The notes under the pieces were generated by a model that was not told the origin of the DNA, made no database searches, and saw nothing but the letters and a program-made list of their open reading frames with translations. The translations under genes were made by a program, and so were the position numbers. From Candidatus Electrothrix rattekaaiensis (GTDB lineage Bacteria > Desulfobacterota > Desulfobulbia > Desulfobulbales > Desulfobulbaceae), in NCBI GenBank assembly GCA_032595675.1, contig JAVQMD010000001.1, positions 2,627,435 through 2,691,434 on the forward strand: 64,000 nucleotides of DNA. Direction: 5' to 3'. Each line of letters opens with the position of its first letter. Within the stretch, counting starts at the first letter, position 1. This document shows positions 53,799 through 63,812 of the stretch, piece after piece.

Positions 53799-54611
53799 AT
53801 GCTTCGTCAACCCGCAGTTGCTGACAGGTTCTACGATGGTGACCCGGCCAAACTCCATCAATCTCTGAACAGCCTGATCCCTGAAAGTTCCGATAAAATC
53901 TCGGCCAAGGCCGTACTTTCGCCCCATGCTGGCTATATCTATTCAGGAGGAGTGGCCGGGGAGACCTTTGCTCGGATCAGTATTCCCGAGACAGTGATTC
54001 TTCTCGGCCCCAATCATCACGGTCAATATCACGACCAAAGAACGCCCCTTGCAGTGGGGACTCAAGACTGGGACATGCCTCTGGGGGAAGTTCCTCTGGC
54101 AAATGATCTGGCTCACGACCTGCTCAGCTCTTCTGCCCTCTTCACAGCTAACGACACAGCTCATCGCTCTGAACATTCGCTAGAGGTACAGATCCCCTTT
54201 CTCCAGTATTTTCAAAAGAACCTCCACATCCTACCAGTGGTGGTTTCCCAGCTTTCTTTACAACAATGCCACCAAGCCGCTACCGAACTTGCCCAGGCTA
54301 TCCGGCGTTTCAACCGCCCTACCCTGCTGGTCGCCAGTACGGACATGACCCATTATCTTCCCCGCAAGCAGGCCTCAAAACAGGATCATCTTGCCCTAGA
54401 TTATATTCTGGATCTTGATGCAGCCGGGCTCTATGATACAGTGTTGTCCCACCGGATTTCCATGTGCGGTATCATGCCCACCACCATTACCTTACTTGCG
54501 GCGGCGGAGCTGGGGGCTGAACAGGCCGAGCTCATTCGCTATACCGATTCTGGAGAGGTCAGCGGCGATACGGAGCAGGTTGTCGGCTATGCCGGAGTGA
54601 TTATTCGTTGA
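53799..54611 (+). CDS. amrB: MEMO1 family protein (AmmeMemoRadiSam system protein B)
   Basis: 270 residues. The MEMO fold is recognised by RQPAVADRFYDGDPAKL, LSPHAGYIYSGGVAGETF, VILLGPNHHGQ, HRSEHSLEVQIPFLQ and ASTDMTHYLPRKQA, with the metal-binding-like His residues. It is commonly encoded with AMMECR1 and a radical SAM enzyme; neither is in this window next to it. Confidence 0.92.
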   Translation: MLRQPAVADRFYDGDPAKLHQSLNSLIPESSDKISAKAVLSPHAGYIYSGGVAGETFARISIPETVILLGPNHHGQYHDQRTPLAVGTQDWDMPLGEVPLANDLAHDLLSSSALFTANDTAHRSEHSLEVQIPFLQYFQKNLHILPVVVSQLSLQQCHQAATELAQAIRRFNRPTLLVASTDMTHYLPRKQASKQDHLALDYILDLDAAGLYDTVLSHRISMCGIMPTTITLLAAAELGAEQAELIRYTDSGEVSGDTEQVVGYAGVIIR

Positions 54612-54630
54612 AAAATTGCTCACGGGCTTA

Positions 54631-56874
54631 TCAGGAATAATTCCCTTGAGCAAGCACCTCCCTCGGTCTGGACCCGTCCGAAGGACCGACCACTCCGTCT
54701 CGCTCCATCATCTCAATCATCCGGGCGGCTCGATTATAGCCTACACGCAGCCGCCGCTGGACCATGGAAATAGAGGCCTGGCCGGTCTCGGTCACCACAG
54801 CCACGGCCTCATCATATTTCTCGTCATATTCCGCCTCTCCGTCATCACCGCCTGCTACGTCCTCTTCCACCATCTGAAGCACAGTTTCGTCATACTCCGC
54901 AGCACCCTGTTGCTTCAAAAAGGCAATAATCCGCTCCGTCTCCTCCTCAGAGATAAAGGCCCCGTGGATACGTTTCAGCTTGGCAGCCCCTGGCGGCAGA
55001 AAAAGCATATCACCGTTACCCAAAAGATGCTCAGCCCCGGAACCATCCAAGATAGTTCTGGAATCCACCTTAGAAGAGACCTTAAAGGAAATCCTCGTGG
55101 GAAAGTTAGCCTTAATCAGACCGGTAAGCACATCCACAGAAGGCCGCTGGGTCGCCAAAATAATATGCATACCAGCGGCCCGCGCCATCTGCGCCAACCG
55201 GGCAATGGAGGTTTCCACATCCTTTGAGGCCACCATCATCAGATCAGCCAGCTCATCCACAATAATGACGATATAGGGCAGCTTTTCTTCTGCAACTTCG
55301 TTATAGGAGGTAAAGGATTTGACCCGGAATTCCTCCAGCAGTTTATAGCGCCGTTCCATCTCGCGCACCGCCCAAATCAGGGCACGGCTGGCCATTTTCG
55401 GCTCGACCACCACAGGATGGAGAAGATGGGGAATCCCCTCGTAGACAGACAGCTCAATCCGTTTTGGATCAATCATCAACAGCCGAACCATGTCAGGGGT
55501 CGCTTTATAGAGGATAGAACAGATAAAGGCGTTGATAGCTACTGACTTACCGGCACCGGTGGCCCCGGCAATGAGCAGATGAGGCATCCTCGCCAGATCC
55601 GCCACAGCAGGTTTGCCGATGGAATCAACGCCCAGAGCAACAGTCAGGAAGGAGGCTGAACGACGGTAGGCATTACTCAGCAGGATATCGCGAAAAAACA
55701 CGGTCTTTCGTTCCGGGTTAGGAATTTCAATGCCGATGGCAGCCTTGCCGGGAATTGACCCCACAACCCTGACCCGATCCACTTTGAGAACCATCGCTAC
55801 ATCATCGGCAAGGTTGACGACCTTGTTGATCTTCACGCCAGCAGCCGGAGCAAACTCATAAGTGGTCACCACCGGGCCTGGAGAAACCCCGACGACCTCC
55901 CCCTTCACAGAAAAATCCAGCAACTTGGCAACCAATTTTTCACTGACAGTATAATAATGCTGCCGATCAACCTCCAAATCACTCTGGGTATTCTTTTCAA
56001 GAAGGGAGATCGGTGGCAACTGAAACGCCCCTGTTCGTACAGCTGGAGAGTTCACAGCAACTCCGCCATTCTCTGGCTCCATCGCCGTCTCTCTCTTGAC
56101 CGGTTCATGAACCGCTGGCAAGCCCTGGGAGGCCTCTAACCTTTTTTCCACAGCACTGAATACTTTCTTTGCTGATTGCAGCACAGGCAGAGCTTTTACA
56201 GGGCGATTGATTTTGAGGGGAGCGGGCTGGGCCTCCAGCTTCTTCTGTCGCTCTTCCTTCCAAGTGACAATTTTATCCCCAGTCCACTCTTTGCTGGCAG
56301 CTATCTTCTCCACAACCAAAGGAGTTCGCTCCCAGAACCAGAGTGCCGAAGAAAGAGGGGAAAAACGGATTGAGGCCATAAGGGAAAAGATCAGGATCAA
56401 AACCAGGATCAGGACAGATCCCGCAACGCCCAAAATTCCTTCCAGACCGCCCCGCAGCAGATCGCCCAGATAGCCTCCGGGAAGAATGAACTCGGATGGA
56501 AAAAAAATCTGCTCAGCCCCGGCTAATAACCCGGAAGCAGCAAGTAGCGTACCGGTCGCACCAGCAAGAATAAAGGGGAGACGATCAAGGGTTGTTGAAA
56601 CGGTGAACACCGCCGCTGCCACATAGAAAAGAAGGAGAACCGGAAAAAACGAGATCACACCGACAAAGGAAAAAAGGTAAAAGGCCGTATAAAATCCTAC
56701 ACTGCCGCACCAATTCCCTCCTGCGGCAGGCAATGTCGGGTGCATCGCAAAGATTGGCAGGACGTAACTGACAAGGCTGAGCAGGAGAAAAATTCCGAGA
56801 AAACAGCACGTGATTGCTACTGATTCTTTATACAGCTCTGTTCCCTGTTTGTATTCATTAGGTAGAGTAGGCAT
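54631..56874 (-). CDS. ftsK: DNA translocase FtsK
   Basis: Divisome protein that pumps chromosome dimers across the septum. The start is at the ATG at 56874 (MPTLPNEYKQGTELYKESVA). About four transmembrane helices lie in residues 15-170, followed by a basic/proline linker. The motor has Walker A GATGAGKSVAINAF, Walker B YIVIIVDELADLMM and QRPSVDVLTGLIKANFPTRI. A C-terminal winged-helix gamma domain reads QRRLRVGYNRAARMIEMMERDGVVGPSDGSRPREVL. 747 residues, a short-linker form. Confidence 0.96.
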   Translation of the reverse strand: MPTLPNEYKQGTELYKESVAITCCFLGIFLLLSLVSYVLPIFAMHPTLPAAGGNWCGSVGFYTAFYLFSFVGVISFFPVLLLFYVAAAVFTVSTTLDRLPFILAGATGTLLAASGLLAGAEQIFFPSEFILPGGYLGDLLRGGLEGILGVAGSVLILVLILIFSLMASIRFSPLSSALWFWERTPLVVEKIAASKEWTGDKIVTWKEERQKKLEAQPAPLKINRPVKALPVLQSAKKVFSAVEKRLEASQGLPAVHEPVKRETAMEPENGGVAVNSPAVRTGAFQLPPISLLEKNTQSDLEVDRQHYYTVSEKLVAKLLDFSVKGEVVGVSPGPVVTTYEFAPAAGVKINKVVNLADDVAMVLKVDRVRVVGSIPGKAAIGIEIPNPERKTVFFRDILLSNAYRRSASFLTVALGVDSIGKPAVADLARMPHLLIAGATGAGKSVAINAFICSILYKATPDMVRLLMIDPKRIELSVYEGIPHLLHPVVVEPKMASRALIWAVREMERRYKLLEEFRVKSFTSYNEVAEEKLPYIVIIVDELADLMMVASKDVETSIARLAQMARAAGMHIILATQRPSVDVLTGLIKANFPTRISFKVSSKVDSRTILDGSGAEHLLGNGDMLFLPPGAAKLKRIHGAFISEEETERIIAFLKQQGAAEYDETVLQMVEEDVAGGDDGEAEYDEKYDEAVAVVTETGQASISMVQRRLRVGYNRAARMIEMMERDGVVGPSDGSRPREVLAQGNYS

Positions 56875-56985
56875 AGGATGTAACAGATATAACAATACTG
56901 GAAAAAACGTGAATCAACGAACCGATTAATGAGTCTCTCCTCCTCAAGCTGTCCAATGATTTTTCTCCGCCATTTGATAGCAATC

Positions 56986-57633
56986 TCATAAAATCGTTTT
57001 ATTTATACAGTCACGAAGGGGGTTCTCCCCATTATCTAAGGCCTCCGTTGCATCAAGACATGCCATCTCCTTCTTATAACAGGAGGGGCAGACTCCGTGG
57101 CTAAACAGTGCTTCGGAATGTTCGGAGATATACTCTTCCACCTGCTGCCAATATCCTTCATCGTTACGGATCTGCTTGCAATAGGAACAAATAGGCAGAA
57201 TTCCGGTCAGCGTTTTTATCTCCTCCAATGCCTCTTCCAGCTCTCTTTCCCGTTTTCTCAGGGTAATATGGGTATGAATACGAGCCAGCACCTCTGTCTG
57301 CTGAAAAGGTTTTGTAATATAATCAACAGCTCCTGCCGAAAAACCAGTCATCTTATCTTCCACACTGTCCAGTGCTGTCATAAAAATGACAGGCAGAGTA
57401 GCCAAGTCCTTATCGGTCTTGATCTGCCGACATATCTCAAAACCGTTCATGCCGGGCATCATCACATCCAGCAGGACAAGATCGGGCCGAACCTTGGGCA
57501 GGATCTCCATTGCCCTTTGACCACTGTCCACCATATATACCCGGTAATCCTGCTCCTGTAAAAAGGAAAGCAGCACCTTGAGATTTGCCGGTTGATCATC
57601 AACTACGAGTATTGCGTCTTGTTCGGATTGCAT
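56986..57633 (-). CDS. Response regulator with C-terminal Cys-rich domain
   Basis: 215 residues: receiver domain (about 1-125) with VVDDQP, phospho-Asp in LVLLDVMMPGMNG and YITKPFQ. A short coiled linker leads to a CSYCKQIRNDEGYWQQVEEYISEHS...GVCPSCYKKE segment, whose two CxxC pairs could bind metal. This REC plus CSYCKxIR arrangement is common in delta-proteobacterial signalling proteins. It overlaps the hybrid kinase gene by 31 bp. Confidence 0.9.
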   Translation of the reverse strand: MQSEQDAILVVDDQPANLKVLLSFLQEQDYRVYMVDSGQRAMEILPKVRPDLVLLDVMMPGMNGFEICRQIKTDKDLATLPVIFMTALDSVEDKMTGFSAGAVDYITKPFQQTEVLARIHTHITLRKRERELEEALEEIKTLTGILPICSYCKQIRNDEGYWQQVEEYISEHSEALFSHGVCPSCYKKEMACLDATEALDNGENPLRDCINKTIL

Positions 57634-60227
57634 AACTCCCTGCTCCGGTTCGCCGCGATAAAATTCAACAGCCCTGTGAACTGGAATTCATCAAAATATT
57701 TCCTGAGATGACAACAGAAGATCGAATATTTCCCTGAATCCATCTCGCATATCTCTTTTATTTTCCTGCTAATCCCGTTAATATCGCCTACTTCGACAAG
57801 GGCGACCAGCTCATCCAGCACCTCCGGCAAAGGCATAATGCCGTCCCCTGACATTGCCGGTTCTTTTTTTTCGCCGTATTTCAGAACAATCGGCAAATGT
57901 TTCGCTAAGGTCTCAAGCAATTTTACAGCCGAGCAGGGCTTGCCGATCACAGCACTAAAACCGTGTTCCAGACATTTCTGACGCAACCCGTTGGTCTCTG
58001 TAACTAAGGCGGAGACGGCAATTATAGGAATATGGGCTGCATCCTTTTGCTGTTTCACCTGAAGCGCGGCGGTCAGCCCGTCTGTTCCCGGCATCAGTAA
58101 ATCCATCAAAATCATATCAGGTTGAACAGCCCGGCAACTTTCCGTCACTTTGTCCCCGTCTTTCACCTCATGCACGACAAAGCCCACTGATTCGAGAATA
58201 TCCCGCAGCACAGCCCGATTGGACGGCGCATCATCAACAACGAGAATCCGCTGCTGTCTCCCGGATTCCTCCAGAGAGGTGTATCCGGTCACCATCTGTT
58301 GAAGCGGGTCTGCATTATTAATGATTTCATTATGCAGGACAGGCACTTCCAAGGTAAAGAAAAAACGACTGCCCGGCCCTTCACAGCCTATGACCTCCCT
58401 GTTCAGCGGGCTAACAAGTTGGAGATCCCCCCCCATAAGATCCACTAACCGGGAGCTGATGGAGAGCCCCAGCCCAGTCCCCTCGCTGTGGTGTAATCGT
58501 TCACCGACCTGTCGAAACGGCTCAAAAATTATTTCCTGATCTTCCGGTGCAATTCCGGGACCGCTGTCCTCCACCTCAAAAATTAACACTACCCTGTCAT
58601 TTTTTACGTTCCCGCCTCGGACCAAAAGCGTGCAGTACCCGCATTCGGTAAACTTCACGGCATTGGAAAGCAGATTAAGGAGCACCTGACGCAACCGCAA
58701 CCCATCCGCTAGGATGGAGGTCGGTACCTCACCCTCAATAGTATAACGAAAATCAAGCCCTTTTTCCTTGGCACGCAGCTCTATAATATCCTTTATATTA
58801 TGAAGAAAAGAAAGGGGATGTACCTCTGCTTCCACAAGCTCAAGCTTTCCAGATTCTATCTTGGAAATATCCAGAATATCATTGATCAGGAGCAGGAGAT
58901 GTTCACCAGCCCGATGAATGGTTCTGATACCATTTCTCTGCTTATCCGTGAGCGTGCCGTCACTCAACAGGATCTGGGTATAACCGAGAATGGCGTTCAA
59001 GGGCGTTCGCAGTTCATGGGTTATATTAGAAAGAAAGGCTGACTTGGCCCGGCTGGCTGATTCGGCTTTCTCCGCAGCTTCGTATCGCTCGGTAATATCA
59101 CGCCCAACGCCCAACACGCTGGCCACCATGCCGTCCTCATATAATAACGGTGTTCTGATGGTTTCAAGCAGCACCTTTGAACCGTCAATCGCAAAAACAC
59201 CCCACTCCTCATGGACCACAGCCGTACCGGCAAGAACAGCCTGTTGGTCGCGCTCATAGAACCTCTTCGCCTGCTCGTTCTCTATGAGGTCATAATCTGT
59301 TTTTCCGACTATCTCCGGCTCCATTCTCCCGAAAAACTGTTCAACACGAGGATTGCAGGCAAGATACACCCCTTCGATATCTTTCAACCAAAGCAGATCT
59401 GGGACGGTTTCAATAATCAGTCGATTCAGCTGCTGCATATAAAGCAGCTGTTTTTCAGCGATCTTTTTTTCTGTAATATCAATCCAAGTCGAGCGGGTAT
59501 GAAGAATCCGTCCGTCTTCATCCCGGACAGCCGAGACGTTGAGCAACACGTCGATCCTCCTGCCGTCACGCCTTCTCAGCTGAAGCTCTTCATTATTCAC
59601 AGCCCCCTTGTCAAGAAACTGGATAAAGACTCGATTGAAGGCCTCATGGCAATCAGGATGATAAAAATCCGTCATCTTCCTGTTCAGAACCTCCTCCCTT
59701 GTATAGCCAAGAGTCTCTGCAAAGGTCTGATTGCAATTCAGCACCCGACGTGTCTGGGCATCAATAGAACCGAGCATATTTGGCGAATGATGATACAGAT
59801 CCCTGTACGCCTCTCTGCTTTCAACAAGCTGTCGTTTGAGCTGCCAGCGGTCCAGATTGAATTGGATCAGGCGCTCAAGTAGGGTATCGGTCAGCTCGGA
59901 CTTGGGCAGGCAGTCATCCGCCCCCTTCCTGATAACGTTGAGGATAGTTTGCTCATCATCCAGAGAGGTCAGGACAATAACCGGACAGGGCGCGTTTAAG
60001 GAGGAGAGTTGATCAAGGGTCTCGCTGATTGTACTGTCCCTGAGCGACAAATCAATGAAAAGCAAATCGAACTGGCTCTCCCTAAGACGAGCCAACCCCG
60101 TCATAAAGGCCCGTTGCTGCACAACCCTAGCACCACTGTACGTAGTCAGCTCAAGATTGGCCCGGAACAGATCTGCATGATCAGGGTTATCCTCAATCAG
60201 GAGTATGTTCAGCTCCTTTTCAGGCAT
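57603..60227 (-). CDS. Hybrid sensor histidine kinase (REC-PAS-PAS-HisKA-HATPase-REC)
   Basis: 874 residues, cytoplasmic. N-terminal receiver (LLIEDNPDHADLF, phospho-Asp in LLFIDLSLRDS) and two PAS domains (about 150-265 and 285-395). HisKA follows with the phospho-His in FLSNITHELRTPLNAILGYTQ, then the ATPase (LLSNAVKFT, DSGPGI, GTGLGLSIS). A second receiver has ILVVDDAPSN and DMILMDLLMPG. The C-terminal helical tail is Hpt-like without an obvious His. It is coupled to the regulators on both sides by short overlaps. Confidence 0.94.
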   Translation of the reverse strand: MPEKELNILLIEDNPDHADLFRANLELTTYSGARVVQQRAFMTGLARLRESQFDLLFIDLSLRDSTISETLDQLSSLNAPCPVIVLTSLDDEQTILNVIRKGADDCLPKSELTDTLLERLIQFNLDRWQLKRQLVESREAYRDLYHHSPNMLGSIDAQTRRVLNCNQTFAETLGYTREEVLNRKMTDFYHPDCHEAFNRVFIQFLDKGAVNNEELQLRRRDGRRIDVLLNVSAVRDEDGRILHTRSTWIDITEKKIAEKQLLYMQQLNRLIIETVPDLLWLKDIEGVYLACNPRVEQFFGRMEPEIVGKTDYDLIENEQAKRFYERDQQAVLAGTAVVHEEWGVFAIDGSKVLLETIRTPLLYEDGMVASVLGVGRDITERYEAAEKAESASRAKSAFLSNITHELRTPLNAILGYTQILLSDGTLTDKQRNGIRTIHRAGEHLLLLINDILDISKIESGKLELVEAEVHPLSFLHNIKDIIELRAKEKGLDFRYTIEGEVPTSILADGLRLRQVLLNLLSNAVKFTECGYCTLLVRGGNVKNDRVVLIFEVEDSGPGIAPEDQEIIFEPFRQVGERLHHSEGTGLGLSISSRLVDLMGGDLQLVSPLNREVIGCEGPGSRFFFTLEVPVLHNEIINNADPLQQMVTGYTSLEESGRQQRILVVDDAPSNRAVLRDILESVGFVVHEVKDGDKVTESCRAVQPDMILMDLLMPGTDGLTAALQVKQQKDAAHIPIIAVSALVTETNGLRQKCLEHGFSAVIGKPCSAVKLLETLAKHLPIVLKYGEKKEPAMSGDGIMPLPEVLDELVALVEVGDINGISRKIKEICEMDSGKYSIFCCHLRKYFDEFQFTGLLNFIAANRSRELCNPNKTQYS

Positions 60228-60678
60228 CGCTTCGACCTGTATCCTGCACCAGATGATGCTGATTCAGTTCCCAATACTGCAGGATTTCGCTGATGACCTC
60301 TCCGTATTGATCCGCTTCCATGGGTTTAACAATATAACTGTTGGCATAATTCTTCAGAGCCCGCTTAATATCTTTTCCCGAGTTGGAGGTGGAAAAAATG
60401 ACCACCGGAATTCCGGCCAGTCGATCACTGTGTTTGATTCGGGCCAGGATCTCAAGCCCGTCATACTTAGGCAATTTCAGATCCAGCAGCACAAGCCACG
60501 GAAGGCTCTGTTCTGGAGACGCTTCCACCCGTTTTAGATAGGTCATAGCCTCGGCTCCATCATGGAGGCGGTCCACACGAATCCTGTCGCTATAATCAGT
60601 GATATAAAACTCGGCAAGTTCAGCATGATCATCATTGTCTTCAACCAGCAGAAGCTGCTCAGTTCTTGACTCACTCAT
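60220..60678 (-). CDS. Response regulator, Rcp1-like
   Basis: 152-residue single receiver domain: LLLVEDNDDHAEL, phospho-Asp in WLVLLDLKLPKYDGLE, the Ser of VVIFSTSNSG and the Lys of YIVKPME. It starts in the ATGA overlap with the upstream membrane kinase. That position makes it the probable direct target of this kinase. Confidence 0.92.
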   Translation of the reverse strand: MSESRTEQLLLVEDNDDHAELAEFYITDYSDRIRVDRLHDGAEAMTYLKRVEASPEQSLPWLVLLDLKLPKYDGLEILARIKHSDRLAGIPVVIFSTSNSGKDIKRALKNYANSYIVKPMEADQYGEVISEILQYWELNQHHLVQDTGRSDA

Positions 60679-62540
60679 TCACTCCTCCCTGATTCATTTA
60701 CAACATTGTTCATCTTATCGGGCGGATGCTTAGGAAAGGTGAGGCGAAAAACAGCTCCCTCTCCCTCAATTCCGGTTTGCGGCTCCACTCGAATATCGCC
60801 CCCATGAAATTTCATGATCTTTTTGACCACAGCCAGTCCGACGCCGGTTCCTTCTGTATTTGCTTCAAGGCGATAAAAAAGCCCAAAAATCTTTTCATGG
60901 TACTCCAAGGGAATTCCAGGGCCATTATCCTTGCAGAAAATATACCACCAATCCTCATCTTCAGCGGCATAAATTTCCATCCGCCCTCCCTCATCATTAT
61001 GTGCATACTTCAAGGCATTGGAAAGAATATTTTCAAAAACCTGGAGCACTCTGCTCTCATTCGCATAAATTACAGGAAGTTCTGAGGTGGTCTCAGAAGT
61101 AAAACCTGCATTCCGCAGACGTATGCTCTGGTTTTTGGCAAGATTACTGAGCAACTCATTCAGATCAAGGCGTTTTTTTGACATATCCATCCTGCCTACC
61201 CGACTGAGTTCCAGCAGATCTTTGATCAGTTGGCTCATCCGTTCATTGGCTGTGGCCACCCTGTCCAATTTGGCCACAGCCTGCTCGTATTTTCCTTGAC
61301 TAGCAAGCTTACGAATAATACTGATAAAACCCATGCTGGTCACAATAGGCGATTTCAGGTCGTGGGAGACCGTATACACAAATTGTTCCAGCTCCTCATT
61401 GGACCGTCTGAGTTCCTTTCTGCTCTCTTCAAGGGCGATATTTCTTTGCTTAAAACTCCCTGCTGCGACGGTCAGTTCCCCTAATTCATCTCTGAGTACA
61501 TATTCCGGAATTTCCGCTTCTGAAGAACCCGAAGCAAGCCTTCTGAAGGTTTGGGTCAGACGATTGAGCGGAACAGTAATGCTTCGACTGATAAGAAAAG
61601 AAAAAAAACCTATAAAAAGAAGCAAACTTATTGCCGAGAAGAACAAGAAGCGAGAAGTTGCCCTGATATTGTCGAGCATCTGTTCCTGGAGATGCTCGGA
61701 TCTCCAAGATATCACGGACGAGAGGCGTTTTGCCTGATACATTGTTTCGTAAGCTTGGGCTGACATCACCACATTTACCAGATAAAGATAGCCCCGCGTC
61801 CGCTGGACCGCCTCAAGAAAACTGCTCTCATAACGCGCAAGCACCGATGCAATCTCTTCCAGTCGTTCAAGGTCACCTTGTGGCTGCTGCAATAGTGTTG
61901 CAATAGCCTTTTCGGTTTTCTGAATACTCTCTTTGGCCGCATAAACAAAGCTGCCATCCAGCGAATCAAAATAACGATAAGCGTTTTTTTCAATCTGCAA
62001 AAGAAAATTCAACATCCTGTAATACTGCAATGTTCTCTGAATGTCGTTGTCCTGCAAGGCTGCAATCTGCTCCTCTATAAGCAATTGAGCTTTTGTCGCT
62101 TGCTTACGGAACTCTCTCCGCACTAAACGCTGCTGAATATCACGTTGCGTCCGCACCTCCTGAAAGCTCTTATAATAGGTGTTCAGATATTTTTTCGTCT
62201 CTTGAAGATAATCAAGCGTATCAAGCTGTTCCTCTCCCTGAATTCGTCCGATGCCTTCCAACATATCTGCATAGATTTCCCCGACCCGATCACCGGCTGC
62301 ATTATGCCCGGAATAAATATAAATAAGGGCCTGCCGCTGCATCTTTGACATCTGCGCTGAAAAACTCATTATTTCTTCAGCATATCGACTAAAGGTTATA
62401 ACAGAATGAAAATCACCGGCCAAGGTGCTCAGAGATCCGTAGGAGAGCAGAGCGATGACAAGGGCAACGCCCCCGGTAACAAGGTATCCTGAATAGATCC
62501 TTTTTTTTAAGGGGATTTCACGTATGAGGAACGGTATCAT
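60675..62540 (-). CDS. Membrane sensor histidine kinase with HAMP
   Basis: 621 residues: transmembrane helix 1 (about 17-36) and a helical periplasmic domain of about 260 residues. Transmembrane helix 2 (FLFFSAISLLLFIGFFSFLIS, about 297-318) and HAMP (RSITVPLNRLTQTFRRLASG) follow, then HisKA with VYTVSHDLKSPIVTSMGFIS and the ATPase domain (LSNALKYAHND, DNGPGIPLEYHEKIFGLFYRL, GTGVGLAVVKKIMKFHGG). It is encoded 9 bp after the binding protein, which suggests that this protein delivers its ligand signal. Confidence 0.93.
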   Translation of the reverse strand: MIPFLIREIPLKKRIYSGYLVTGGVALVIALLSYGSLSTLAGDFHSVITFSRYAEEIMSFSAQMSKMQRQALIYIYSGHNAAGDRVGEIYADMLEGIGRIQGEEQLDTLDYLQETKKYLNTYYKSFQEVRTQRDIQQRLVRREFRKQATKAQLLIEEQIAALQDNDIQRTLQYYRMLNFLLQIEKNAYRYFDSLDGSFVYAAKESIQKTEKAIATLLQQPQGDLERLEEIASVLARYESSFLEAVQRTRGYLYLVNVVMSAQAYETMYQAKRLSSVISWRSEHLQEQMLDNIRATSRFLFFSAISLLLFIGFFSFLISRSITVPLNRLTQTFRRLASGSSEAEIPEYVLRDELGELTVAAGSFKQRNIALEESRKELRRSNEELEQFVYTVSHDLKSPIVTSMGFISIIRKLASQGKYEQAVAKLDRVATANERMSQLIKDLLELSRVGRMDMSKKRLDLNELLSNLAKNQSIRLRNAGFTSETTSELPVIYANESRVLQVFENILSNALKYAHNDEGGRMEIYAAEDEDWWYIFCKDNGPGIPLEYHEKIFGLFYRLEANTEGTGVGLAVVKKIMKFHGGDIRVEPQTGIEGEGAVFRLTFPKHPPDKMNNVVNESGRSE

Positions 62541-62549
62541 TTCAATGTC

Positions 62550-63812
62550 CTAGGCCAGAACAAACTCGCTCCATTTCGGCAAAGTATATTCATAGGTATC
62601 CATAACTGTATTCCAAATCGCGATATTTTCAAAGCGCTGAATATATGAGCCGCCGGTGCGAGTTTTTCCGGGCTGCACAGATACCCTGCCGTCCGTCCCT
62701 TTCAGAGGTTCGGCTGCTGGTTTCCCTTCATACCAGTAATCCCATTCCGCCTCTGACATAAAAGGCCGAGAACGCTGCGGATTGGATATATAATAGCCCT
62801 GTCGGGCGATGAATGCTCCGGGCCAGCCGGAAAGCCACCAGTTCATAAAGGCATAGGACGCATCAAGCCGCGCTCCGGAGCATGAGCGGGAAAGACACAT
62901 GACCCCGTGCCAGGCTCGATAGCCCTCTTTCGGTGCTGCGTACACACAGGGTATCCCCATACCGTTCAACGTGCTCACACCGGGGGAGAACATGCTCTGC
63001 AACACAACCTCTCCCGATGCCATCAACTCCACAGATTGAGAGACCGAATTCCAGACACCGCGAAAATGTCCCTGTCGCTTCTTGGCTATAACAATCTCAA
63101 AGAGTTGATCGACCTCTTCCCGCGTCATGTTGCCCATATCCTGGAAGGTCATTTCACCCTGCGCCTGTACAGCAAGAGCGAGATCAAAGAGACCGATTGT
63201 CGGGGCATTGATCACAGCGACCCTGCCATGAAAACGTCTGTCCAATAACCAGCCCCAGCTCTCTGTGGTATATGGGATCCCCTGCTCCACAACATCGGAG
63301 TTATACCCAAACGAATCGGTATTATGGACATAGGGCAGAAAGCTTATTGCACTGGTTCTGTTCGAGCCGAGTTTGTTATCCGGCTGCACATAAAGCAGCT
63401 TATACGGGGCATCGCCAAGTCCTAACTTTGCCTGTTCTGTAATACGTCCCGTCTTGGTCAGGCTGTTAATTTCATCCCAATACGTCAATCGTGTAATATC
63501 AATGGATTGGACAGTCCCAGCCTGCCAGAGCACCTTAATACTGTTTGACCATTGTTCATACAGATCAAAGGAGTCGGGATCAGTACTTGCTTTCAACAAC
63601 ACCTCGGCACTGCTGCCGGGATAAAACTCTATGTTGATCCCGAGATCTTTTTCTGCCTGTCGGCGAATTTTCTCCTGAAGGGTAACATGAGTGCCCACTA
63701 CCCGGATGGTCGCCCTGCTCTTGGACGCCGTCAAAATATTTGGAAAAGCAGAAGAAGCCAGGGCTGCAGCACCAACTTGGCCGCTTTTTTTAAGAAAAGA
63801 TCGGCGATTCAT
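62550..63812 (-). CDS. Tat-exported periplasmic solute-binding protein (polyamine/iron type)
   Basis: 420 residues. Twin-arginine signal NRRSFLKKSGQVGAAALASSAFPNIL (residues 2-27). The mature part resembles extracellular binding proteins of the spermidine/putrescine class: IRVVGTHVTLQEKIRRQAEKDLGINIEFYPGSSAEVLLKA, FDLYEQWSNSIKVLWQAG, FGYNSDVV and SYAFMNWWLSGWPGAFIARQGYYISNP. It is the first gene of a signalling operon with no permease or ATPase genes. Confidence 0.9.
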   Translation of the reverse strand: MNRRSFLKKSGQVGAAALASSAFPNILTASKSRATIRVVGTHVTLQEKIRRQAEKDLGINIEFYPGSSAEVLLKASTDPDSFDLYEQWSNSIKVLWQAGTVQSIDITRLTYWDEINSLTKTGRITEQAKLGLGDAPYKLLYVQPDNKLGSNRTSAISFLPYVHNTDSFGYNSDVVEQGIPYTTESWGWLLDRRFHGRVAVINAPTIGLFDLALAVQAQGEMTFQDMGNMTREEVDQLFEIVIAKKRQGHFRGVWNSVSQSVELMASGEVVLQSMFSPGVSTLNGMGIPCVYAAPKEGYRAWHGVMCLSRSCSGARLDASYAFMNWWLSGWPGAFIARQGYYISNPQRSRPFMSEAEWDYWYEGKPAAEPLKGTDGRVSVQPGKTRTGGSYIQRFENIAIWNTVMDTYEYTLPKWSEFVLA

